A stretch of 64,000 bases of DNA from NCBI GenBank assembly GCA_033675265.1, contig JAUJYZ010001172.1, positions 62,001 to 126,000 of the forward strand. The letters run 5' to 3'. Below are positions 10,205 to 21,296 of the stretch, piece after piece. The notes under the pieces were generated by a model. It was not told where the DNA came from, did not search any database, and worked only from the letters and a program-made list of their open reading frames with translations. The position numbers were made by a program, and so were the translations under genes. Position 1 is the stretch's first letter, and each line of letters begins with the position of its first letter. Origin of the DNA: Actinostola sp. cb2023 (taxonomy: Eukaryota > Cnidaria > Anthozoa > Actiniaria > Actinostolidae).

Positions 10205-12034
10205 CTTGCTTGAATAAGAGTGACAAAAATAAATATTCTAAATTTTAATACTAGCTGTATTACAAAGTAATTCGCGCTTACTATAGTCTCATTTGCACGT
10301 ACTTTTCACCATTAAAATGCTCAATTTCACGTTGATTGGCGTCGATAATGTTTTGTCGATTCTCGATAATTGTAAGTTCGTTCAAAAGTATTGAGCTTGG
10401 GCTTCCTGTGGCTTATCTTCATCAATCACGCGCGCTTTGGGTTTCCTGTGGGTCGCCGATGCTGTAGGTTCATGACAAAGCTGTTTTCTGACCGCGCGAT
10501 TGCCAGGTACCGCCTGAAAATAATTGATATTACTTAGTGCAAGATAGCCGAGCAGGGAGTGAAAGAGTCTGTGTACGCTCTAAAATTAAAATCCGAGTTG
10601 AGGAATATTTTCGAATTTATCAGAATACTAAGCATTTGTGGAAAAACATCATATGAATATTTTGTTGCTGTGTATCGCCGGCAAAAAAAACATGTTTGTA
10701 ACGTACAGCGCTGTTCTAAGAGTTCACGATTTCTTGCAGACGTTTTGAGGCAGCTATTGACCTGTAACTGAAAGGGCTCGCGCTGCCTGCCTCGTCGGTA
10801 CTTTGTCAGTGGATCAGATTTTCTGCGAATTAATTATTTGAAAAGTCCGTCAGTTAGCACAGGGAGACCAATCAATAACAACAAATTTGGCTGACCACAG
10901 TCAGGGAGCCCACACAATAAAACGTTAGCACTTTTAGAAAATTAAAGTGAATATACATTTATGCAGACGCAACTGGATAGAAATAAAATATGGTCGTTTT
11001 CGTACGAGTGGGAAACCTACGGTACCGTGACACTGAAATGGCTTCCTTTCCGAACCAATCAAAAAGCGTGCAGATACATCTCATCCAATCAAACTCTTTC
11101 AATACGACACGGTACGGTCCATAACTTTTCCACTCATACGAAAACGCCTCTACAGTACAGTGTTAACAATGTTCGTTATATAATACGACAGTCGAAAATA
11201 CAATGTATAATAATCAATAGTAAATAGATTGTGATCATTTACCTCCCTCCAACCACCACTCTTCCGCAATTGTCTTACTCTATGCTTGACAGAGTCGAAT
11301 GAGTATGGAGAGAATAGCGGAATCTGCTGTGCGCTCTCTAATGGCTACACGAACTACAAAGCTCAGGGGAAATACATGTACATTGTAGTTAATAATAATA
11401 GTTTCAGGGTGTTTTTTTTTTGTCACGTAATTGATGCGGTAGCCTGCCAGAGGATCAATACTGAACTGGACTGCATTGTCAGATCATCGGTTTATAAATA
11501 AACACAATAAAGAATACTGTAGAATATTACAGTGAGTGATTTGTATAAATAAAAACTACGAATGAATAACGTAAAGTTACTACACACGAATGGGCATAAG
11601 CTAAAGAAATGACATATGCACGTGGCGGGGCATTTTGCTAAACCGCTAATTGAAAACGAGTTTGATAGAAGGCGTCATGTCCCAGCGACAATTTTGTTCT
11701 GAAAATTGCAAGTATACACACGAAGGGTTAGACCGTCACGTGGCTCGGATGATCACGTAAATGACGGTCCCGTCTCTCCGGCCCACATTACACTACACTT
11801 GACCCACTGATGAGGTAAATAAATATCTGACGGTGACTACCCTCAGTGTCTGCTATCGCCTGTGCACTGTACCGTGTATATGGCCTTCCAGAGAGAAGGA
11901 ATTCGGAATGCATGTACTATGTGGAAGAAGGGATTTTTTGACCCCACTACATGCCCCCGTGATACGCCCCCTTGTGTGTATTGTTCTTACTAAACTAACT
12001 TATTATTTACATCAACAATACACTGTGCTTTGGC
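10205..12034. other. Gene-free stretch with motif pair and one MITE
   Basis: No exon was recognised. It holds two inverse copies of the CACAGGAAGCCCA-like motif at 10399-10410 and 10439-10450 (reading GGGCTTCCTGTG and GGGTTTCCTGTG) and the MITE at 10992-11150. Confidence 0.5.
10992..11150. mobile_element. MITE, GTCGTTTTCGTATGAGTG family, copy 2
   Basis: Ends GGTCGTTTTCGTACGAGTGG and ACTCATACGAAAACGCC are inverted. It shares ends and CCAATCA words with the copy at 2350-2518, but the interior has diverged. Confidence 0.7.
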
Positions 12035-15000
12035 TCAGGACAGATGAAGGGTGACGGCAAATTTGGCCCATGTTCCTTCTTCAGGTGTCCTCAAATCACC
12101 AATGATGTCATAATCCCTGCATAAAAACAGTGTTCGCCTTAGTAGCTACAAACATGCAAAAAAACTTCCGTTCGCACGAGGCACGTGTCTTACACATGTA
12201 AAACATAACAAAAATACAAACTTTTTATCCACCTCAAAATAGATGTGTTGCGTCTCTCCTATACCGCCTTCAATTTTGGTATGTAGATTATACAATATAA
12301 ATGTTTTCTCAGCGGCGGAGCACAGCGACGGAGCGCAGCGACAGAGATGAGACATGCATGTACATGTTGTAGGTGTTATACTAACTTCATAATACTTGAT
12401 GGCAATTGTAACGCATACCTTAGTTCTTGCTTTTTGTGTGTGATGTGGAAGTTTCCTGACGGAATCAATAACTTCAGTGCCAAGCGTTTCTTCAGAGACT
12501 CCACATTCTCTGAACTAGTTATTACCATTCTGTACAAACAAACAAGTACGTCAATCCGGGGTCAATACCGTTACGAATGTGTACATCATTGTCATGGTGA
12601 CAAAACATTAATAAAACATATAACTTCCTTTATGAAAAATTGTCAGTTTGTTTCAGAAAATGATTTCTGTATTCATACAATGTCCCAGGGGGGGTACTCA
12701 GGGGTATCAGTGACGGGGAGGTGCGAATGAGGCCAAACTTTTTAACCCCCCAAAAAATCCATTACGCAAAAACAAGACCCCAAAAAAGTCCAAAAAGTCC
12801 ATTTTTCTCCACATAAAATCGAGAACGGTAGGATATCATTTTGATCAACCATAAAAAGTCCTTCCCAGAATCTTTATATCAAAAAAAGTCCACCGGAAAA
12901 TTGCTAACCCCAAAAAAAAACAAGCCGCAAATTTCAAACCCAAAAAAGGTCTTCGCACCTCCCCGTCACTGATACCCCTGAGTACCCCCTCTGGGACAAT
13001 GTAAAGCTCCATCATGAAGACTTGAAGTTTTTGAGCAAGCAGAGAAAGTGACAAAGGGGCCAGGGAGTGGGAAGAGTAGGGTGGTGGTACTACTACATGT
13101 ACATGTAGCATGTCTGATGTTTATGATTGATGTAAAAGTCTATTTCAAGCTCTCCAGTTGTAACTTTTGTCTTCAGTGGTTGAGGGGCTGTACTAAACAG
13201 CGAAATAGCGAAACGAAACCAGAAACGAAACACCGAAACGAAACAGGGATAAATTTCTGCTGTTCAAATGTTGAACAGAGAAAATAATATAATCATAGTA
13301 CAATTCACTCTAAAAATAGTTTTATTTTAAAATCAAAGCGACTCGATCGTACCTTAAATATATAAACAACTGATGATGGAAGTCTGATTCTGGTTGTCGG
13401 ACTTCGCTTCCATGCTTTACTGACATGTGAACTCAATCATTTGAAGTTGTAGAAGTTGAATTCAATGCTTTGAAATAGTACAGGTATTCCCTTTACTGCT
13501 GCTGTCGGCCTATTAAACGCGCGAAGAAAACGTTCTTGGACGCCATATTTATTTTAGTAAAGCACAGGAAGACCGGTTTTTAGACACAGGAAGCCCAAGC
13601 AAAAACAGCATGGCTTCAGTCCAGTAAAGGTATGTAAGTGTGGTAGAGAGCGCGCATGCGCGCAATACGTATATTATATGTTGGGTTCCCTGTGTTGAGT
13701 AACGTATAATGTTGGGCTTCCTGTGTGCGTCCCGCGCGTCCCGCAGTATATGTGTATATTTATTTTAAACATTGTTTAAATATACACATGTACTGCGGGA
13801 CGCGCGGGACGCACACAGGAAGCCCAATATTATACGTTACTCAACACAGGGAACCCAGCGCGCGCTCTCTACCACAGGAAACCCATCAAAAAAGACGCAA
13901 ATATCATTTTATTGATATTTATTTAGCCTCAAAAAGAATGGTTGGGCTGCCTGTGTTCGGTTTGTGATAAAAATGCCTTTTTTTTCTAAAATACTTCTTC
14001 ATTTTTTTATTTACTAGCTAAGACCATGTTTTTATATATTTCTATAAAATTTACGTATGGATGGTCTGATATTCCTCAAGATATCGGAAGATTTTAAGAA
14101 TGGCCATTGAGCTGAGCGAACTGTCAATTTCAGTTGGAGGACACAAGGATATTTTGCTTGAATTTATTTATTTGAACAATACATTTCAGAAAGAAATCCA
14201 ATCCATATGAACGTTCTACAGCCCTAACAGATCTTGGTTCAGAACTGAAACCAATGGGTAGACACAGTTGATCTAACCGGTCTTCCTTTATTTTAATACT
14301 AAAATAGACCAAGAACTTTTTCTTTGTGCGTTTGATTAACAATAGGCCGACAGCAGCAGTAAAGGGAATACCTGTACTATTTCAAAGCATTGAATTCAAC
14401 TTCTACAACTTCAAAGGAATGAGTTCACATGTCAGTAAATCATGAAAGCGAAGTCCGACAACCAGAATCAGACTTCCATCATCAGTTGTTTATATATTTA
14501 AGGTACGATCGGGTTGCTTTGATTTTAAAATAAAACTATTTTTAGAGTGAATTGTACTATGATTATATTCGTTTCTCTGTTCAATATTTGGCATATCAGA
14601 AATTTATCCCTGTTTCATTTCGGTGTTTCGTTTCTGGTTTCGTTTCGCTGTTTCGTACAGCCCGTGGTTGAGTAGTAATACAAACATACTGCATACTTTA
14701 CTGTACAAATCATGTGTAGATTAGGGTTATCAGCACACCACGTACGTACCTGATATTGTCTTTAATCACAGGAGCTTCATTTCTTGGAGTCTCTGTACTT
14801 GTAACAGTTGATAACTGATCACTTTCTTCATCTTCATCCGAGTCTGAGAACTCATCTTCAGCTATATGTATAAGATGTACATGTACATATAAGATTAATA
14901 ATACTTTATTCAAATACTAAATGCTAAGATACAATATTTGAAAAGGAGAAACTTTGAGGTTAACCCTATGTGCAAGTCTCCTTTACACTACAAATCAATA

Positions 15001-17072
15001 AAAATATAGATGAAAATATTAGAAGTTAACTGAAAAATTGATATGTACATTTGTACATACATTAAACAATATTATTGGATGAGGTATTGATGATATCTGG
15101 AATTATCAATGTAGAGGTTAAGTGTTATTGGCCAAAGCCGTAGGCTGAAATATCGCTGGTGCGCACTGATAGTTAGAATTATCTGTAGGCTCTCGACCAA
15201 TGAGAATACAGATACTGAGAACAATGTATAATAATTACAATTATAAGATTTAAATCAGACCACTCTGTCAAACACTGTTAATAATTACATTACTTATTAA
15301 CATTTACTGACACTTGCATGTTACAAATGTAATGAGGCATTAGTTCGTGCAATTTGCAGTGCATGCTTGCACTTCTTCTTTGAGGATTCAATTTAAGGAG
15401 GGATAGATTACAGACACTATATATTGATCGTCCCCATTAAATAATGTTGGGTCACAGCTCTCCTATTATCACCTTGTTGTTGTATGTACAATGTAGTATT
15501 ATGGATAATATAATAAACGTTTTCTATGCGGCGGAGCACAAAGACAGAGCACAGAACAGTACTTTTCCATTTATGTTTTGCAATGTTTCATCATGGGAAT
15601 TAAGTCTGCGCTGTGCAATAGCAGGAGTGACACAATAATAATAACACACTATTTGCTTGATACAGGGTTGTCAAGGCAACACCATGTCTTGCTCCTGGAG
15701 GGGGGTGTCTTGCTCCTGAGGGGGGGGGGGGACTTCAACCAGGGCCACTTTAAGATAATGACAATGCTCTCTCCTGATTGGCTGAAGTAGACAAATTTTG
15801 AAATTGGCTTTGTTTTCATCTGAACTGGGATTGTTTCTCGTTGTCTAAGTGGCCACAGTTAAAGTCGTTGCACTGTAATTGTGTGCCGGTAGCATAACTA
15901 TCTTGTCCTGAAAATTATCTGATGTTGACTATAATGACCTGCTAAAGACTGGCAAACGTCTTGGATCTCGGATGGCTAAATACTGGGTAAAACCATATTT
16001 ACGACAATAATTGTGCATTATTTACCAAACCTTGTTTAGGACTGAGACTCACATAAAATTATATACCCTGTTCAGGGCAGAGAAGCCAAAATCCATACCC
16101 TGTCCAGTGGCACATCCCCGTATAGCCCATACATGTATGTATATATCGGAGTACCTCCCTGGGGTCTTGCTATACATGTACATAAAATACATGTTTTTAG
16201 TATGTTGATGCTGCCTACTTTTTAGCTATAGAGCTGTTATGCAGACAAAACCCTAGTATAACAACCCCTGGCGATATATTTACTCATAATGGTGTTGCGC
16301 ATACAGTGTACCTTGCTCAAGGAAGATCAGATCATAGTACAGATTATTAGCCTTTCTATAGGATTCAGGCCAGTCATAGCCCATGCCTTGTGGTCGGTAT
16401 TCTGTTTGCTTGATTCCATCATCTTTAGCATTCACACTGGTTGCATATACATAATATAGCTTCTTATTTTTCCGCTCCTTTTTGGGTCCTTTGAAGACGT
16501 AATACAGTTTAAATCTTTCCTCTGGAGAGATCTCAGCATCTAAAGTAAAATAAAATAAAAATATTTGTTTTTCAAAATGAAACATAATTTTGTTTTAAAT
16601 ACCATATATTCCAATAATCCACTACACACAAGTCCCTTTAAAGTTGCAATGCATATGAATTGCAATTGAAACATTTAAGAAATATACGCCTATTTATTCT
16701 AGCTTTACGTTTGTAAAACCACCCTCCGCGGGCCCTGAACATTAAATGAAAATTTAAATATAGATAAACATACATATTATATGCTATTACCTTCACTATA
16801 ATCGTTCAATCTCGGATGATAAAAATATCCTGTCTTCACGTTCGAGTCTGGTTCAATATGCTTTTCGTCTGGTAAACGATACCTTATAGATCCATGCCCT
16901 AGATCTAGCAAAGCTGGTGAATCTAGCGTCAACTATCAAAGGAAATCAGAACATTAGAAACAAGAACTAACTAGTTGGCTAACGTTACGATTACCTCTTG
17001 GCCTGCTTTGCTGAGGCCTTCAACTCGTGGACTGATTTCTTGGACTCGATCGGTAGATGCAGACGATCCCAT
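12035..17072 (-). CDS. Unrecognised acidic protein, 213 aa, five exons
   Basis: I do not recognise this protein. Exons on the minus strand: 17072-16995, 16932-16791, 16539-16312, 14861-14750 and 12116-12035 (642 nt including TGA). Every intron is GT-AG, and phases 0,1,1,2 agree across all four junctions (a split GAT Asp, a split GCT Ala, a split AGG Arg), which chance open frames would not give. The protein starts MGSSASTDRVQEISPRVEG. Exon 3 is Tyr- and Lys-rich (FKLYYVFKGPKKERKNKKLYYV, shown in parts: FKLYYVFKGPKK). Exon 4 is strongly acidic (EFSDSDEDEESD). The protein ends WAKFAVTLHLS. There is no signal peptide or membrane segment, so it is probably cytosolic or nuclear. Intron 4 (2.6 kb) hosts a MITE and a Mutator-like element. 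The last exon is the least certain because it is short; it could belong to a transposon flanked by CACAGG-type motifs. Confidence 0.72.
12684..12995. mobile_element. MITE in intron 4 of the unknown gene, 7-bp TSD
   Basis: Inverted ends (CCCAGGGGGGGTACTCAGGG and the near-complement ending CCCTCTGGG) enclose A-rich DNA with repeated CCCCAAAAAA words. ACAATGT flanks both sides (12677-12683, 12996-13002). The 7-bp duplication does not settle the superfamily; the duplicated word is nearly palindromic, so one base could belong to the TIR. Confidence 0.75.
13185..14663. mobile_element. Mutator-like element, 9-bp TSD, 330-bp TIRs
   Basis: Arms 13185-13514 and 14341-14663 are inverted copies over about 325 bp, starting GGGCTGTACTAAACAGCGAA. 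A perfect 9-bp duplication GTGGTTGAG flanks it (13176-13184, 14664-14672). Long TIRs plus a 9-bp TSD are the classic Mutator-like signature. The 826-bp interior codes for no transposase and is largely a second palindromic sequence carrying CACAGG-type motifs (13585-13955), so this copy is non-autonomous. It lies inside intron 4 of the 213-aa gene. Confidence 0.88.
13585..13955. repeat. Palindromic cluster of CACAGGAAGCCCA-like motifs
   Basis: Motif copies in alternating orientation sit at 13585, 13683, 13714, 13814, 13845, 13873 and 13943 around a long palindrome centred near 13770 (arms with GTCCCGCGCGTCCCGCAGTA). Order and spacing resemble the arms of the 18695-20742 element, including the terminal TGGGCTGCCTGTG. 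I read it as a second, smaller member of that family. No TSD was found. Confidence 0.65.
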
Positions 17073-17235
17073 ACTTTCTCAGGCCAAAGTAAACTTAAAT
17101 GTCTATTGAAACGAATGGCTATTATTTACTAAGATATATCTGATAGTTTTAAAAGCTTCCATCAAGTTTCGAGACAACATGTACTCGCCGCCATATTGTT
17201 TACTTGGTTATTTTGCTATGCGACACATTCCACAC

Positions 17236-17274
17236 AGGGATCCCACGCTTGGAAAGCAGAATGCCACAGGAAAC
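17236..17274. repeat. Pair of CACAGG-type motifs upstream of the unknown gene
   Basis: CACAGGGATCCCA at 17236 and CACAGGAAACCCA at 17262 lie about 160 bp upstream of the start codon of the 213-aa gene. Their orientation matches the inner motifs of the right arm of the 18695-20742 element. A perfect hairpin (CAGGAGCCC-ATGA-GGGCTCCTG) follows at about 17305-17326. Confidence 0.6.
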
Positions 17275-18040
17275 CCAAATTACTAATAGGTTTCTATATA
17301 CAATCAGGAGCCCATGAGGGCTCCTGATACTGTTTATAAAACAAAAATATACACTCGATTGCAGAAATAATAATAATAATGTTGTAGTATACCGTTACAC
17401 AAATATCTAATGAGATGCAAAATGTTAAACATGTTAAAATACAACTATTTAAGCACAAAATAGTGCTGAAAATATTATTATGTTGTCCTTACTGGATGTG
17501 ATACTAATCTAAAATTGATGATTCTGATATATTAGAAGAAAATAAGCGATGTTTCATACTTCGCCTCTCATCATGAGATATCTTGTATCTCGATCAGTTT
17601 GGAAATTTGTATAAATGTATACTAAGCCGGGCAACCTAGGGGAGTCAAGGGTCAAGCAGAACTGAAGCCGAGGTAGAAGACCAGGAAGAGTACAATACAA
17701 TACAAAAGAGTACGACACTGATTCAGATTCTGGCCATCCTACGGCGGAGATTGAAGAGGAAGATACCGTGGACAACTTGGCGTTTCTTCGGGCTGTCACT
17801 GCTACGAATGGTGGACGAATGGTTATAGTCGTCTATCGAGAATGATAAAGGTATGCCTTTGTCGACCCTCTTTGCCACTTTTCTTTGCGTGAGCAGGCCT
17901 GATAGAGTACGTCACTTGCTTATTTTCGTGATTCGGGAAAATGAATTTTGATATCAGTAATTTGTTATTTTTCCGCCCGTGAACCAATCACGAAAGCCTA
18001 AACATTTACACGCAGATTAGCCTGATTTTCAGACGGCTCA

Positions 18041-18266
18041 TGTGCCATTATGTGTTATATCAAAAAGGACTATGATAATAACACAAATTTCTGGCGGCAA
18101 AGTTTCGCGATATTTGTATTTCAAATCGTACTTTTTTCAAGCATTGAAGGAATCAGGATCACGTCGTGCACGTGGATGTTATTTAGATCCAAAAGGATCA
18201 AATCTGAGGAGAGCACGTTGTTAAGAGAAGAGATTACTTGAACCGCTTGCAAAATCTCTGTTGTCA
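18041..18266 (-). repeat. Truncated inverse copy of the 9585-9790 segment
   Basis: About 220 bp match the interior of the IS3EU-like MITE at 9282-9957 in reverse orientation, including GATCCTTTTGGATCAAA and ATCACGTCGTGCACGTGGAT. The TACGGTGG ends are not present, so it is a fragment or a related element. Confidence 0.7.
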
Positions 18267-18269
18267 CAT

Positions 18270-18670
18270 ACCGTAAATCTTATATAAGCGCCTCCCCTCT
18301 ATTAAGCGCCCCCCTTTGGAGCCGTTTTGTACTAAGCGCCCTCTCTAATAATCGCCCCCCTCTAATAAGCGTCCCCCTCTAATAAGCGAGGAAGTTGATA
18401 TTGAGATCATATCTGAAATATCGTTTCTGAAATACTGCTTTCCTCTCTTTACGATGTACGTATACAGTACATTAACTTTTGTTTGAGTCATACCTTAATT
18501 TCAGCGATTATCTGACATACCATTGTGTTACATTTGATATTGGCTTCATTTCTCCGTACTAAGTTGATAATAAAGTTTACAACATACGGTAAGAGAATCT
18601 GAGAGTTTGGTTTAGGAAATTAAATAAGCGCCCCACTCTATTAAGCGCCCCTCTTCTAATAACATAAGCG
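18270..18670. repeat. Interspersed AATAAGCGCCCC repeat
   Basis: Degenerate units of TAAGCGCCCCCCTCTAA recur at about 18285-18395 and again at 18620-18670, separated by about 230 bp of ordinary AT-rich DNA. No coding signal. The superfamily is unknown. Confidence 0.5.
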
Positions 18671-18694
18671 CGCGTGTGAGTAGCGCGCGCACGA

Positions 18695-20742
18695 CACAGG
18701 CAGCCCAACCATTGTTTCTGTGGCTATTTATAATTATTAAAGAAATTTATTTGCATGCGCGCTTCTTTTTTTGATGGGTTTCCTGTGGTAGTGCGCGCGC
18801 GCGCGATACGTATTATATTGGGTTCCCTGTGCATAGAAATGTATAATGTTGGGATCCCTGTGTACATCCTGCGGGACGCGCCCGCAGCAATGTGTATATT
18901 GAAACAAGGTGTGAAACTGATGGCGTATCATGGCCTGATGTGCGGTGGTACTTTTCTGGTGCACTTTTCCGTGATACGAAGAGCCGAAGTCGTCGTACGC
19001 TACAGACCCGTGGGGGGTACCCAGGGTGAAGTCGCTGAAGTTTTGAAAAATGGCGGAGAAGTTGATGAAACAAAACATGTTTTTTTCGGTGTAATCGTTT
19101 GGATTCTATTATTCATCCATGGTAAGTTTAGAAGTTCACAATTCATGTCAACTTTACGTAACTTTAGAATAATTTCGACGGGTTTAAGGTAGTCCTTTTT
19201 CATTTTGAATGGCGGAAAATTGCATGTTGTGCTCGACACACGAAAGCCTTGTTGAAAAAAATATATTTTCTGAAGTATTTTCTTGAGGTTTTAGTAGTTT
19301 TTGCTCTAACTGTTCTCTAATAAAAGCACTTGCCTGTACTAGGGCAGAAGGGCTGCTTAATAATCCTCAGCAATCAGTTATTTTTCATAAATTGTGACTG
19401 AGCTATTTGACTTGTGTAGTTGTCAATGATCGAAATACACCGACTTCAAAAGGAATCTCTCAAATGGCTGATAGTCCTTCATCTGTTTAATCATTAAGTC
19501 TTATGACTCTCTCACTGATCTATAAAGTGTTTGACGTTATTTTGTACTTTCTTACAGTACTTCTTAAAACACAAGCCGGAACAGACCTAAACCATATGAA
19601 GCAAAAATATAGACGAACTCAAATTCACTGACATCGAAGGAGACATGAATGGCGATGGACTCGTGAAGCAGTTGAAGCTGCCGTGAACTAAAATATTAAC
19701 AGTTGTTCATTATTGTCATTGAAATAGCACAACACATTTAGCAAATACTATCATCTGAGAGAAAAACACAGAGTAGTTTAAATACGATTTTCGTAAGAAC
19801 GTAAGTAAGCTTATCGCTTCCAACTTCGATGTTTGCTATTGATTCACAACTTGTCGATTGTGGTGTCATGCATAATAAGCTTATTTATTAATTTCGTATT
19901 TAATATCCATAGTATTACTGATCAATATAGTGAATAAATTGTACCTGGAGAACGGCAAAACAGTATGTAAAAAGGTAGTAAACTTATTTTAACTGATTGT
20001 TGAAATAAATACGTTGTTTGTCATTTTGTTTATAAGCACTGATAGCAAAAATGTCTTGTGTAGTACTAAATATTGAGACTATTCAGCATTTATCAAACAT
20101 AATGCCTCAATTTTAATGCATTTTAATCGATAAAAAAATCAAAACACAATACAAATACTTTATAAAAGTCAAAACAGAAAGCAAATAAAGTATATTGTAG
20201 ATGTTTTGACTGATGTTTAGTGAAAATATAAATACTAAAACTTGCAAAAAAGAGCACAATTCAGATTTGCCGAGCGCTTGCCGATGTCCTCTCGAAGGTA
20301 AAATCCGAATGCTTCACGGAAAAGTGCACCAGAAAAGTACCACCGCACATCAGGCCATGAGGTGCAAAATGTCAAAATTAAAGTTTATCAGCGTACGGTG
20401 AAGTTAAAAGACTGACACTTATAAAGTGTTTCGAGAATACGGTAAAGTTTAGTTATTCGAAGAAAAATTGAATGTTCACGTCATTTTTACAAAGATTAGG
20501 AGCAAAAACGTATTTGTCACGTGACCTAGTTTCATACCTTGTGTAAATATACACATTTGCTGCGGGCGCATCCCGCAGGACGCACACAGGAAGCCCAACA
20601 TAGGACATTACTCAGCACAGGGAACCCAACATATGTATTGCGCGCGCGTGCGCTTTACCACAGGGAACCCATCAAAAAAAGACGCAAATATCATTTTTTG
20701 AATTATTTAGTAGCCTCAAAAGCAATGGTTGGGCTGCCTGTG
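18695..20742. mobile_element. 2.05 kb DNA element with CACAGGCAGCCCA ends and subterminal motif arrays
   Basis: Terminal inverted repeats read CACAGGCAGCCCAACCATTG. A 6-bp direct repeat GCACGA flanks the element (18689-18694, 20743-20748). Each arm has three further inward motifs: TGGGTTTCCTGTG, TGGGTTCCCTGTG and TGGGATCCCTGTG on the left (18777-18862), and CACAGGAAGCCCA, CACAGGGAACCCA and CACAGGGAACCCA on the right (20586-20671). The arms also share GCGGGACGCG and GTGCACCAGAAAAGTACCAC blocks. Such subterminal motif clusters are usually transposase binding sites. CAC-type ends recall the CACTA/CMC group, but that group duplicates 2-4 bp, so I leave it unassigned. No transposase is visible; interior open frames (e.g. 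18755-19192) run through the arm. Confidence 0.78.
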
Positions 20743-20895
20743 GCACGACTATAATTTTATTCACAAACACAACAGAATCCTCAAGTGTCCTCACCTTCGA
20801 TTCCGATTACTAAAAATAGATTTAGCGCTACGAGCATATCCCAAACATCATTCCGCGCGATTCGCTCTCTAGTATTATGGTCTCTTGACGGTATA

Positions 20896-21277
20896 CAGTC
20901 ATTTCAGAAAACGTTGTCTCCGACCGGCCTCTACGCGACTAGACCGAAAGGGAGTATGGGTAGAAATAACTGAAGCGATTCTGATTAGACATGCCTCGAG
21001 CTTACAGTGAAGAGCTACGCTTTCGAGTGGTTTGGGTGATTTAGTGGAACGTCCTTGACCGAAACTCAGTCATTGACACCGACGTCTTTTATTTTCCTTG
21101 CGTAAAACACGAAGGCATACATTCATTCGAGTATTACTCTCCAATATGATAATGAGAAAATAAATTTCCAGAGCGAATAATTTATTGCAGTTCAGTGAGT
21201 TTCTACCCATAGTCCCGTTCGGTCTAGTCGCGCGTAGTCGTGAGGACGGTCAGCGACAACGCTTTCTGAAATGACTG
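20896..21277. mobile_element. TA-flanked MITE (CAGTCATTTCAGAAA ends)
   Basis: Inverted ends CAGTCATTTCAGAAAACGTT and the near-complement are flanked by TA on each side (20894-20895, 21278-21279). The inner arms also match (GACCGAACGGGACTATGGGT-type). CAGT ends and a TA duplication fit Tc1/mariner-type elements. 382 bp, no coding capacity. Confidence 0.82.
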
Positions 21278-21296
21278 TATACATCGTGTGTTTTGA

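Noticed and set aside
17305..17326. GC-rich hairpin resembling a bacterial terminator
   Set aside because: The window is eukaryotic, and the hairpin lies upstream, not downstream, of the nearby gene.
18755..19192. 145-aa plus-strand open frame
   Set aside because: Mostly the left arm of the CACAGG element; the inverse arm at 20290-20670 gives similar frames, as expected from inverted repeats.
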